From: Moryella indoligenes | GTDB lineage: Bacteria > Bacillota > Clostridia > Lachnospirales > Lachnospiraceae | Assembly (NCBI RefSeq): GCF_030812885.1 | Contig: NZ_JAUSTO010000005.1 | Span: forward strand, 62,001 to 126,000 | Length of the DNA: 64,000 bases | Direction of reading: 5' to 3' | Part shown: positions 34,048-41,937 of the stretch, one piece after another | Layout of the letters: each line of letters begins with the position of its first letter | Position numbering within the stretch: position 1 is the stretch's first letter | Program-made: the position numbers and the translations under genes | Notes under the pieces: model-generated | Seen by the model: the letters and a program-made list of their open reading frames with translations, nothing else | What the model was told of the DNA's origin: nothing | Databases searched by the model: none

Positions 34048-36408
34048 ATGAAGCAATTTCAGAAAAATGTGCTGCGGCTTGCAGTCAAAAACAGAGGCTC
34101 TTTGCTCGGTGCTGTGCTGATCATCGCGCTGGGCATCTTTGTCATGGTCGCGATGGAGGACACTCTTCTGAACCTTAAGAACCAGATCTCCGCCTACTAC
34201 GCCGCGCAGCAGCTCTCCGATCTCTTCGCAGAGGTAAGCGGCATCAGTGAGGCGGAGCTTCAGCGCCTCTTAGAAATCCCCGGCATCTCTGCTGCCTCCG
34301 GAAGGATGTCCGCCGAGCTCAGGATCATTGAGGGAGAGGCCCCTGCATCCGAAACTCTGAACGATATCGTAACGGTACATCTCCTCTCCTCTGAGGAAGG
34401 AGCCACTCTGAACCGACCGCGGCTCTCTGCGCCGATGCAGAGCTCCGACGATATCTTTCTCGGCCCCCGCATGTCCGCGGTCTATCGCTTTCCCATCGGA
34501 ACTGAGCTGCGCCTGCTCTGCGGCGGAGAGAGCTTCCGCTTCCGCTACGCCGGAACGGTCTCCCAGCCGGACTACATCTACTCCGTGCCGCCCGGCGGCT
34601 CCATGATTCCCGACGGCTCCATCTACGATATCGCCATGATCTCCCCCGAAAAAATGAGCGCCATGCTGCACAGCTCCGCGCGCACGGAGCTTGCCTTCTC
34701 TCTCGCTCCCGGTGTGCGCTTTGAAGATATTCGCCACGAGCTTCAGGAACATCTGACCCCCTACGGTCTGAAATCGCTCTGCGACCGTCCGAAGCAGACG
34801 AGTTACGCGATGGTTGACGACGAGTTCCATGAGCTCCGCGCCACGGGCACCATGCTTCCCATGCTCTTTCTCTCGGTCTCCGTCTTCATGCTCTATATTG
34901 TTCTCAAAAAAATGATAGACCAGGAGCGCGTACTCATCGGTACCATGAAGGCCTTCGGACTCAGCAGCCACGAACTCATCTCCGGTTATCTCATGCTCGG
35001 TCTTCTCATCGGTGTCTGCGGCGCTCTGCTCGGCGGACTGCTCGCAGGTTTTTTCGGCCGCTTCATGTTCCGGCTCTACTGTGATTACTTCAATCTCCCT
35101 GATCCCCGGTACCACGACTACCTGACTCCCCGTCTTTATGGGCTCCTGCTCGCTGCATTCAGCTCCACCGCCGCAGTTCTCAGCGGCACACACGGGATAC
35201 TTTCCATCGCTCCTGCAGCAGCCATGCGTCAGCAGAGTCCTGCCAAGGCGGGTAATGCTCTCCTCCCGCCACACCTGCTCCGGCGACTGCCTCTCTTAAG
35301 CCGCATGGCGCTGCGCTCCCTGCAGCGCAATCCCCTGCGCAGCTTTCTCATCGTCCTTGCCGTCGCCTTTCCATTTTCCATGGCCTCCGTGCTCTTTTCC
35401 TATCCCGCAGTCGTTGATCATATGCTGAGAGAACAGTTTCAGCATATCGAGTGCTACGATCTTCAGCTTCATCTGGACTCTCCGGTGAGCCCGGAGCGGG
35501 CAGCAGACGCAGCCCTGACGCTCAAAGACTGCGCAGAGGCCGAAACGGTTCTGCAGCTGCCCGCTGCCTTCCGGCGAGATGCGCTGACAGAATATGCACT
35601 GCTCACCGCACTACCGGAGAAAAGCCGCCTCTGGCACATCATTGATGCAGAAGGCAAAGAACATGCGCCGCCCCGCTGCGGCATCATCCTGAACCAGCGC
35701 ACTGCAGACAAGCTGAGGCTCTCAGCGGGAGACCGTGTACGCATTCTGATCCCCGGTCTTCTCCCCGAGGCCCGCGAGCTCCCTGTGCTGCAGGTAATAC
35801 AGGAGACCTTCGGGAGCGGAGCCTATCTCGCGCTCGATTCCCTTCCGGATCAGCTCGGTACAGACCGCCTCTGCAATAAGCTGATATTGAGAGCAAAGCC
35901 CGGAGCCTTTGCTTCACTCAAATCCGATATACGCTCAGCCGGCAGAATCAGCTGGATCGTGGATATGCCAAAGTCTGTAAAGACCTATCAGGATATGATG
36001 GGTTCCATGTTCATCATGGTCAACAGCTTCGCAGTCATGTCTCTCATCGCAGGAGGGATACTCATCTATAATATCTCTCTCATCACTCTGAGAGAGCGCA
36101 TCTCCGAGCTCACGACGCTTCGCGTGCTGGGATGTTCGGAGATGGAGCTCGGACAGATGCTGTTGATAGAGCAGGGGGTACTCCTGTTTCTCGGTATTCT
36201 TCTGGGTATGCCCGGAAACTATCTTGTCCGCGGACTGCTGGAGCGCTTTATGACCTCGGACAATTATCACATTCAACTAAACCTCCACCCTACCTCCTGT
36301 GTTCTGGCATTCTTCTGCTGCATTTTCATTGTTCTCTTCTCCCTTCACCGGGAGATATCTGTCATCTCTGCCGCCCGCCTGACGGACGCGCTGAAAGAAC
36401 GGGAGTGA
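34048..36408 (+). CDS. FtsX-like ABC permease with two FtsX domains
   Basis: This 786-aa permease begins with a membrane segment (LLGAVLIIALGIFVMVAM), followed by a large extracytoplasmic region (about 40-260), a three-helix FtsX block (about 265-385), a second signal-like helix near 425, a second extracytoplasmic region and a C-terminal FtsX block (about 650-780). The repeated architecture makes it a single-chain version of the dimeric MacB-type permease. It starts six bases after the ATPase stop and has no strong ribosome-binding site, so it may be translationally coupled. The substrate is unknown. Confidence 0.9.
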   Translation: MKQFQKNVLRLAVKNRGSLLGAVLIIALGIFVMVAMEDTLLNLKNQISAYYAAQQLSDLFAEVSGISEAELQRLLEIPGISAASGRMSAELRIIEGEAPASETLNDIVTVHLLSSEEGATLNRPRLSAPMQSSDDIFLGPRMSAVYRFPIGTELRLLCGGESFRFRYAGTVSQPDYIYSVPPGGSMIPDGSIYDIAMISPEKMSAMLHSSARTELAFSLAPGVRFEDIRHELQEHLTPYGLKSLCDRPKQTSYAMVDDEFHELRATGTMLPMLFLSVSVFMLYIVLKKMIDQERVLIGTMKAFGLSSHELISGYLMLGLLIGVCGALLGGLLAGFFGRFMFRLYCDYFNLPDPRYHDYLTPRLYGLLLAAFSSTAAVLSGTHGILSIAPAAAMRQQSPAKAGNALLPPHLLRRLPLLSRMALRSLQRNPLRSFLIVLAVAFPFSMASVLFSYPAVVDHMLREQFQHIECYDLQLHLDSPVSPERAADAALTLKDCAEAETVLQLPAAFRRDALTEYALLTALPEKSRLWHIIDAEGKEHAPPRCGIILNQRTADKLRLSAGDRVRILIPGLLPEARELPVLQVIQETFGSGAYLALDSLPDQLGTDRLCNKLILRAKPGAFASLKSDIRSAGRISWIVDMPKSVKTYQDMMGSMFIMVNSFAVMSLIAGGILIYNISLITLRERISELTTLRVLGCSEMELGQMLLIEQGVLLFLGILLGMPGNYLVRGLLERFMTSDNYHIQLNLHPTSCVLAFFCCIFIVLFSLHREISVISAARLTDALKERE

Positions 36409-36412
36409 TACC

Positions 36413-37756
36413 ATGCCGTCAAAAAAACTTCTATACCTGCATCAGCACAAAAAACTGTTTCTTGCCCTTGCAGTACTTACACTGCTATCGCTGTTCTTCC
36501 TGCGCCGACACCAGGCCCGCGCCGTACCGGTACGAACAGGCACAGTGACCAGAAAGTCTGTACAGGACAGCTATACGGAAGAGGGGGTACTGTCCGGCGG
36601 AAGGCAATACACGCTGTTCTCTGAGGTCTCCGGTCCGGTGCAGAGGATCGCAGTCAGAGAGAATCAGACCGTCACGCCGGGCACTCTGCTCTATATCATT
36701 GACAGTCAGGATTATCTCTATCAGAAGGAGCAGCTTGAGAGTGAGCGCTCGGGACTGGAGGCGCAAAAAAACAAGGCGGAGATCAGCCGCGTCATGACCC
36801 TGTCCCCAGAAGAATATATTCACTCGCTCGCACAGCAGGCAGACTCCGCCGAGGCGGCACTGACAGCGGCGCAGACCAGATACGCTGCCGCCGGAGAGCT
36901 CCTCTCATCAGGCGCCATTTCCCGCAACGAATACGAGGAGCTGCACGCGGACTTTGAGATGAAAAAGACAGCCGCTGCCGCTGCACGGGAACGCCACAGC
37001 GAGAGCCGGAAGAGTTTGCTCAGTCTGAAATCCTCCGGTATGGATGATGCAGCTCTGAATGAGCAGTTTTACAGCTCTGATACCAGAGCACTCGCCGCGC
37101 AGATTGAAGCCATGGATATCAGACTGCGTCAGCTCGGGGAAAGCATCGAAAAATGTGTTGTCCGGGCAGACCGCGCCGGAATTGTCAGCTCACTCCCGCT
37201 CAGCGGGAGCTCCTATCTCTCCGCCGGAAGCCCCGCTCTGACACTTGATGTCACAGATACACTCTGCGCAGAGGCAGATGTCCTGACCGCAGTTGCACCC
37301 TTTCTCAGCAAGGGAACTCCGGTCACAATTCGACTCGTACTTCGCGGCAGTGAGGAAATATACAGCGGAGAAATCGCTGAAATCTATGATTACGCGACAT
37401 GCGGACGCTCTGCACTCGGAACCGCAGAGTACAGAGTACATATCAAGGTTGCACTCCCGGAGGAGACCCAGCTCGCACTGAAGAATAAAAGCGGTTATGG
37501 CGTACTCTTAAGCTTCTGCCCCTACAGTGCGGAAAATGTCCTGACTGTGCCCGGCAGTGCTGTCTTTTCAGAGGCGCAGCAAAGCTATGTCTACACAATT
37601 TCCAATGGCCGCGCTGTAAAAACGCCAGTGGAGCTCAGCTACAGGACAGTCAGTGACGCAGTGATTCTTTCCGGACTGAATGAGGGGGATACCGTTATCT
37701 CATACGCCGACAACGAGGGACTCTGCGAGGGAGCGAGAGTACGCAGAATGCGCTGA
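36413..37756 (+). CDS. HlyD/MacA-like efflux adaptor protein
   Basis: This 447-aa membrane-fusion-like adaptor has one N-terminal membrane anchor (LFLALAVLTLLSLFFL), a first half of the biotinyl-lipoyl domain (VSGPVQRIAVRENQTVTPGTLLYII), a long Ala/Glu-rich coiled-coil hairpin (about 105-240), the second lipoyl half (CVVRADRAGIVSSLPL) and beta-barrel regions. GGAGT precedes the ATG and the gene starts four bases after the permease. It completes a MacAB-type exporter. In a Gram-positive organism the adaptor would extend into the cell wall. The operon probably ends here, although I see no clear terminator before carD. Confidence 0.9.
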   Translation: MPSKKLLYLHQHKKLFLALAVLTLLSLFFLRRHQARAVPVRTGTVTRKSVQDSYTEEGVLSGGRQYTLFSEVSGPVQRIAVRENQTVTPGTLLYIIDSQDYLYQKEQLESERSGLEAQKNKAEISRVMTLSPEEYIHSLAQQADSAEAALTAAQTRYAAAGELLSSGAISRNEYEELHADFEMKKTAAAAARERHSESRKSLLSLKSSGMDDAALNEQFYSSDTRALAAQIEAMDIRLRQLGESIEKCVVRADRAGIVSSLPLSGSSYLSAGSPALTLDVTDTLCAEADVLTAVAPFLSKGTPVTIRLVLRGSEEIYSGEIAEIYDYATCGRSALGTAEYRVHIKVALPEETQLALKNKSGYGVLLSFCPYSAENVLTVPGSAVFSEAQQSYVYTISNGRAVKTPVELSYRTVSDAVILSGLNEGDTVISYADNEGLCEGARVRRMR

Positions 37757-37830
37757 CAGCGTGATGCTACGGATGAAGTAATTCCCTTATACCGCTCTTT
37801 CGCAGATAAATTATCCGTCAATTCAGCCCC

Positions 37831-37860
37831 CTTACACCTCTTCTCGATTTGTGTTATACT
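37831..37860 (+). promoter_or_regulatory. Predicted extended -10 promoter of the CarD-like gene
   Basis: TATACT preceded by TG at the extended -10 position, with a CTTACA 18 bases upstream, lies 20 bases before the ATG. GGAGG follows at once, so the mRNA leader would be very short. Confidence 0.5.
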
Positions 37861-37880
37861 AATAAGCATGGAGGTGTATT

Positions 37881-38393
37881 ATGTTCAGTAAAAATGATCT
37901 TGTCGTTTACGAGGATTCCGGCGTCTGCGAGATCAGTGATATATGTGAGCTCTCCTTCACGGAGGAAGATCCCAGAACCTACTATATTCTGCGTCCCATT
38001 TTTTTTAAGGATGACCGCATATATACTCCTGTCAACAATCCAAAGGTGACGCTGCGGCCGGTCATCTCCCGCGAGGAGGCGCTCTCCATCCTTCACAGCA
38101 TCTCCCAGGCGGAGGTCCATTCCTTTGAGGGATTGCGCACGACGGAGCTCGAGGGGCGTTACCGCGCCGCTTCAAAAAGTCACCGCTGCGCAGATCTGGT
38201 AAAGCTGGCCATGTCCATTTACAGTAAGACACGAAAGGCGCGCCGCTCCGGAAGGAGAGTGAGCGAGATCGATGATCGCTACCTGAAACGTCTGAATCTT
38301 CTGATCAACGGAGAGCTCTCTGTCGCTCTGGATATTCCGGCAGAAGAGGTTCCAAAACTGATTCACGCAGAAATCGAGAAGCGGAAGAGCTGA
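37881..38393 (+). CDS. CarD/CdnL-family transcriptional regulator
   Basis: This 170-aa protein has an N-terminal CarD/CdnL-TRCF RNA-polymerase-interacting domain (FSKNDLVVYEDSGVCEISDI, then YYILRPIF and the IYTPVNNPKVTLRPVIS strand) and an all-helical C-terminal region (RYRAASKSHRCADLVKLAMSIY). Family members bind the RNAP beta subunit and stabilise open complexes; firmicute members are common near stress or rRNA control genes. It is monocistronic between the exporter operon and the repeat array. The last codons are one arm of the inverted repeat at 38375-38424. Confidence 0.88.
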   Translation: MFSKNDLVVYEDSGVCEISDICELSFTEEDPRTYYILRPIFFKDDRIYTPVNNPKVTLRPVISREEALSILHSISQAEVHSFEGLRTTELEGRYRAASKSHRCADLVKLAMSIYSKTRKARRSGRRVSEIDDRYLKRLNLLINGELSVALDIPAEEVPKLIHAEIEKRKS

Positions 38394-38424
38394 GGCGCTG
38401 TGCGCCCGGCTCTTCCGCTTCTCG
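38375..38424 (+). terminator. Long inverted repeat spanning the end of the CarD-like gene
   Basis: A perfect 16-base arm (CGAGAAGCGGAAGAGC) inside the last codons pairs with GCTCTTCCGCTTCTCG after the stop, around an 18-base loop that itself contains GGCGC-TGT-GCGCC. No T run follows, so it may be a 3'-end stabilising structure or factor-assisted terminator rather than a classical one. Confidence 0.6.
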
Positions 38425-38441
38425 CAATGAATAAAGTAAGA

Positions 38442-38733
38442 GCGCTCAGCGCAATCAATTCCTACTACGCTCCTCGCCTCGCGTCCTTCGCGCTCTCTGA
38501 GCGCTCAGCGCAATCAATTCCTGCTACGCTTCTCGCCCCGCGTCCTTCGCGCTCAGAGAGCGCTCAGCGCGATTCCTACTACGCTCCTCGCCTCGCGTCC
38601 TTCGCGCTCAGAGAGCGCTCAGCGCGATTCCTACTACGCTCCTCGCCTCGCGTCCTTCGCGCTCTCTGAGCGCTCAGCGCGATTCCTACTACGCTTCTCG
38701 CCCCGCGTCCTTCGCGCTCAGAGAGCGCTCAGG
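38442..38733. repeat. Palindromic tandem repeat array (five units of 59, 59, 55, 55, 55 bases)
   Basis: Units start with GCGCTCAG at 38442, 38501, 38560, 38615 and 38670, with a sixth start at 38725. Each joint carries a perfect hairpin, GCGCTC-NNN-GAGCGC, whose three-base loop is TCT at two joints and AGA at three, which is the same sequence inverted. Joints with TCT also form CTGAGCGCTCAG. The middle alternates between CCTCGCCTCG and TCTCGCCCCG versions. The array lies between the CarD-like gene and the end of the PFL gene. There are no unique spacers, so it is not CRISPR. It resembles REP-type intergenic elements. I see no credible protein. Confidence 0.9.
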
Positions 38734-38752
38734 TCACGGCTTTCGCCGTTTC

Positions 38753-38815
38753 AAGCTGAAAAATGCCGTCCCGCTTTCCGAGCAAGCTCGGACGCAGTAC
38801 GGCGTTTTTCAGCTT
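38753..38815 (-). terminator. Terminator of the ACT-PFL genes, bidirectional hairpin
   Basis: The arms AAGCTGAAAAATGCCGT and ACGGCGTTTTTCAGCTT pair with one mismatch around a loop that contains a further hairpin (TCCGAGC with GCTCGGA). On the minus strand the distal arm includes a T run. It lies 23 bases after the PFL gene stop. A small extra hairpin (ACGGC with GCCGT) lies at 38736-38749. Confidence 0.75.
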
Positions 38816-38837
38816 CGCGTGGCTCAATGCTAACGCG

Positions 38838-40202
38838 TCAGTTTTTAAACGAGTGAATTGGAGCTGGGATTCTTCCGGCGCGGTTTATGAAGTCTGCGCA
38901 GCCGAAGCAATTCACAGGAATCACAGGCGCATAACCGAGCAGTCCGCCGAACTCGACAACATCTCCCACCTTCTTTCCATACGCGGGAATGAGACGCACT
39001 GCAGTCGTCTTCTGATTCACCATGCCGATCGCCGCCTCATCCGCAATGATGCCGGAAATCGTCGCAGCCGGCGTATCGCCGGGAATCGCAATCATATCCA
39101 GTCCGACAGAGCACACACAGGTCATCGCCTCCAGCTTTTCTATCGTGAGGGCTCCGCGTGTCACCGCGTCTATCATCCCCTGATCCTCACTGACCGGAAT
39201 AAATGCGCCCGAGAGGCCGCCGACATAGGAGGAGGCCATCACTCCGCCCTTCTTTACCTGGTCGTTCAGCATCGCAAGTGCGGCGGTCGTCCCCGGTGCT
39301 CCCACACTCTCCAGCCCGATCTCCTCCAGAATCTCCGCGACAGAGTCTCCCACTGCCGGTGTCGGCGCGAGAGAGAGGTCTATGATGCCGAAGGGAACGT
39401 CGAGGCGTCTGCTCGCTTCCTGTGCCACCAGCTGACCGACGCGGGTTATCTTGAATGCCGTCTTCTTGATCGTCTCACAGAGTGTTTCGAAGCTTTCTCC
39501 GCGCACCTTTGCGATTGCAGCCCGGACCACACCGGGCCCGCTGACGCCGACGTTGATGATCGCCTCTGCCTCCGTCACACCGTGAAAAGCACCTGCCATA
39601 AAGGGGTTGTCGTCCGGCGCATTACAGAAAACCACCAGCTTGGCACAGCCGAGCGATCCCCTGTCCTTTGTCTCCTCCGCGGTTTTCTTCACGATCTCTC
39701 CCATGAGGCGCACCGCGTCCATGTTGAGTCCGGTCTTTGTGGAGCCAAGATTCACGGAGCTGCACACCCGCTCCGTGCGGGCGAGCGCCATGGGAATGGA
39801 GTCGATCAGCAGTCTGTCGGACGCAGTCATTCCCTTGCTCACCAGCGCAGAGTAGCCACCGATAAAATTGACCCCTATCTTCTTGGCCGCGCGGTCCAGC
39901 GTCTCCGCGATCGTCACATAGTCCTCCGGCGTTCTGCACGCCGCTGCACCGACCAGCGCAATCGGAGTCACGGAAACACGCTTATTTACGATGGGGACGC
40001 CAAAATCCCGGGCGATCGCATCTCCCGTCCCGACCAGCTCTCCCGCATAACTCAGAATCTTATTGTAGATCTTTTCATTCACACGGGACAGCTCTCTGTC
40101 TGCGCAGTCCAGAAGACTGATCCCCATCGTGATGGTGCGAACGTCCAGGAGATCATGATCGATCATGTTATTGGTTTCCATTACCTCAACTAGATTGAGC
40201 AT
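38838..40202 (-). CDS. PFL family protein (DUF711/UPF0210)
   Basis: This 454-aa member of the DUF711/UPF0210 family has a glycyl-radical-enzyme-like (PFL) fold by family knowledge, but its function is unknown. The N-terminus MLNLVEVMETNNMIDHDLLD and the stretch VRTITMGISLLDCAD are highly characteristic. Length is normal. The first ATG is used because relatives begin the same way and AAGGA precedes it. It follows the ACT-domain gene by 13 bases; this pair is conserved across Firmicutes and archaea, which suggests the ACT protein senses a metabolite for it. Confidence 0.9.
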   Translation of the reverse strand: MLNLVEVMETNNMIDHDLLDVRTITMGISLLDCADRELSRVNEKIYNKILSYAGELVGTGDAIARDFGVPIVNKRVSVTPIALVGAAACRTPEDYVTIAETLDRAAKKIGVNFIGGYSALVSKGMTASDRLLIDSIPMALARTERVCSSVNLGSTKTGLNMDAVRLMGEIVKKTAEETKDRGSLGCAKLVVFCNAPDDNPFMAGAFHGVTEAEAIINVGVSGPGVVRAAIAKVRGESFETLCETIKKTAFKITRVGQLVAQEASRRLDVPFGIIDLSLAPTPAVGDSVAEILEEIGLESVGAPGTTAALAMLNDQVKKGGVMASSYVGGLSGAFIPVSEDQGMIDAVTRGALTIEKLEAMTCVCSVGLDMIAIPGDTPAATISGIIADEAAIGMVNQKTTAVRLIPAYGKKVGDVVEFGGLLGYAPVIPVNCFGCADFINRAGRIPAPIHSFKN

Positions 40203-40215
40203 TCCTTCACCTCAC

Positions 40216-40488
40216 TCAGATTCTGTGCATGCCAGTAAATATTTCTTCTTTCTGCACTCTGATCTTCACCCCGATCTCCTCGCCGACCTGATCGAGCTCA
40301 GACATCACAGTCTCCAGGGGCTTTTCCGAACGGCTCATATCCGCAATCATCATCATGTGAAAATAATCCTGCACGATCGTCTGATTGATATCAAGAATAT
40401 TGATCCGGGCCCCCGCGAGATAAGTACAGACCTTCGCAATGATACCGACTGTATCCTTGCCGAGCACTGTAATGATGATCTTTCCCAT
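40216..40488 (-). CDS. ACT-domain protein (UPF0237)
   Basis: This 90-aa protein of the UPF0237/GcvR-like group consists of one ACT domain (IITVLGKDTVGIIAKVCTYL, then NILDINQTIVQDYFHMMMI). ACT domains bind amino acids or similar small ligands and usually dimerise. It is encoded directly upstream of the PFL-family gene, a strongly conserved pair with no established biochemical role. A short hairpin lies between it and the upstream walJ stop, without a T run. Confidence 0.9.
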   Translation of the reverse strand: MGKIIITVLGKDTVGIIAKVCTYLAGARINILDINQTIVQDYFHMMMIADMSRSEKPLETVMSELDQVGEEIGVKIRVQKEEIFTGMHRI

Positions 40489-40563
40489 AATTTCTCTCCT
40501 TCGCTTTTTTCATGCAGTTAGAGGATCATGCTTCCATCTGCGCACAGCGCCGCTGTGACAGAT

Positions 40564-41361
40564 TTAAAACTCATAAATTTCTGATCTGCAGTCTCGCTGC
40601 GCCACTGCAATCGGAAAATCATTTGCGCCGTAGGGGCAGTCTCCCGCGCCGATCTCACAGCGCACCGTCTCATAGGCGAGCTCTGGAATGTTGTTCTCCT
40701 TGCTGAGATGCCCCAGCAGGATCTGCTTCAATCCGTCATGCAGAATCTCCGTGAGCAGCTTCCCGGCGCTCTCATTTGAGAGATGCCCGAAATTCCCCAA
40801 TATTCTGCGCTTTAAGCTGTAGGGATAAGGCCCCGCCTCCAGCATACGAACGTCGTGATTGCTCTCAAGGAGCAGTGCATCCAGCCGCTCTAGCCGCGCA
40901 ACCGTCTGCTCTGTGTAGTGTCCCATATCTGTCGCGACTGCAACTGCCCTGCCACCGGATTCGATCCGGTATGCTACCGGCTCCGCTGCGTCGTGATCTA
41001 TGGAAAAAGGAAGAAGCTCCATATCTCCAACGGAGAAGCGCTCCTCCGCGCGCACAATATGAATCAGCTCCTCATCACAGCCCTCAAAGCAGCAGCTTCG
41101 CTTCAGCGCTGCGACCGTTCCCGCAGTCGCAAAGAGCGGCACATGATGCTTCTTCATCAACACTGTGAGCCCCTTTACATGATCGGAGTGCTCATGTGTC
41201 ACAACCAGCGCGCTCAGCTCATCCGCCTTCACGCCAAGCTCTCCGAGCCCCCGCTCGATTCTCCGGTTGCTGATTCCTGCATCCACCAGTATATGCGTGT
41301 CTGAGGTGCCCACATAAATTGAATTTCCGCTGCTGCCGCTTGCAATGCTGACAAACCTCAT
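40564..41361 (-). CDS. walJ: MBL-fold metallohydrolase, WalJ/YycJ family
   Basis: This 265-aa beta-lactamase-fold hydrolase has the metal-binding motif THEHSDH (His56, His58, Asp60, His61) and the typical N-terminus MRFVSIASGSSGNSIYV and VDAGISNRRI. In other Firmicutes YycJ/WalJ is a 5'-3' double-stranded DNA exonuclease linked to mismatch repair and lies in the walRK operon. Here it is not beside walRK but follows coaE and polA, with a four-base ATGA overlap with coaE, so it sits among DNA-replication and repair genes. Confidence 0.88.
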   Translation of the reverse strand: MRFVSIASGSSGNSIYVGTSDTHILVDAGISNRRIERGLGELGVKADELSALVVTHEHSDHVKGLTVLMKKHHVPLFATAGTVAALKRSCCFEGCDEELIHIVRAEERFSVGDMELLPFSIDHDAAEPVAYRIESGGRAVAVATDMGHYTEQTVARLERLDALLLESNHDVRMLEAGPYPYSLKRRILGNFGHLSNESAGKLLTEILHDGLKQILLGHLSKENNIPELAYETVRCEIGAGDCPYGANDFPIAVAQRDCRSEIYEF

Positions 41362-41936
41362 CTGTGCTCCTTCAGTCGCTGATCTATGCGGGAAAACAGC
41401 TCCTCCCGGGATCCGCTGTTTACCAGCACCCAGTCCGAGAGCGCTCTGTACGCTGCCTCTGTCGGCTGCCTCTCCATGATCTCGCGTATTCTCTCCTCCG
41501 AATATCCCCGGCTCTCCTTAAGGCGCGCCGCGCGGATATCCTTCGGTGTATAAACATACCATATTTCATCAAAGCTGTCACTCCTCACGGCGGCCGGAAG
41601 CGCGGTTTCCACCACGACAAGCGCCGCCGCAGAGGCACGGATTCTGCGATGCACCTCTCTGTATACCAGCGGATGAATCCTCCGGTTCAGCTCCGTGAAG
41701 AGCTCAGGATCTGCATACAGAATATCTGCCATTTTACCGCGATCCAGCTTCTGCTCCGAATCGAGCACAGATGTCCCCAGCAGCTCAAGCACCGCGCAGT
41801 AGCCCTCTTTCCCGGGCTCATACAGCGCATGCGCGGTCTCGTCCATTCCTATGACTTCCGCGCCGTAGCGTTCTCTGAGATAGCGTAGCACCTCGCTCTT
41901 TCCGGAACCGACGCCGCCGTACAGCTCTATGACCAT
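41358..41936 (-). CDS. coaE: Dephospho-CoA kinase
   Basis: CoaE performs the last step of coenzyme A synthesis. The P-loop is GGVGSGKS (7-14), followed by IGMDETAHALYEPG and the C-terminal helical region; the RRIHPLVY segment matches the family. With the ATG at 41936 the protein is 192 aa, the normal size; an upstream in-frame start would add 18 residues lying within polA. It begins one base after the polA stop with GGAGG inside polA. polA-coaE-walJ are therefore a tight operon. Confidence 0.92.
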   Translation of the reverse strand: MVIELYGGVGSGKSEVLRYLRERYGAEVIGMDETAHALYEPGKEGYCAVLELLGTSVLDSEQKLDRGKMADILYADPELFTELNRRIHPLVYREVHRRIRASAAALVVVETALPAAVRSDSFDEIWYVYTPKDIRAARLKESRGYSEERIREIMERQPTEAAYRALSDWVLVNSGSREELFSRIDQRLKEHR

Positions 41937-41937
41937 C

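Noticed and set aside
38400..38669. An 89-codon frame through the tandem repeats
   Set aside because: Its translation merely repeats the array; there is no ribosome-binding site and the frame depends on repeat phase.
38442..38733. CRISPR array
   Set aside because: Units are contiguous with no unique spacers of constant length, and no cas gene is nearby.
38763..40193. A 476-codon open frame opposite the PFL gene
   Set aside because: It is antisense to a strongly conserved protein and has no start signal or domain.
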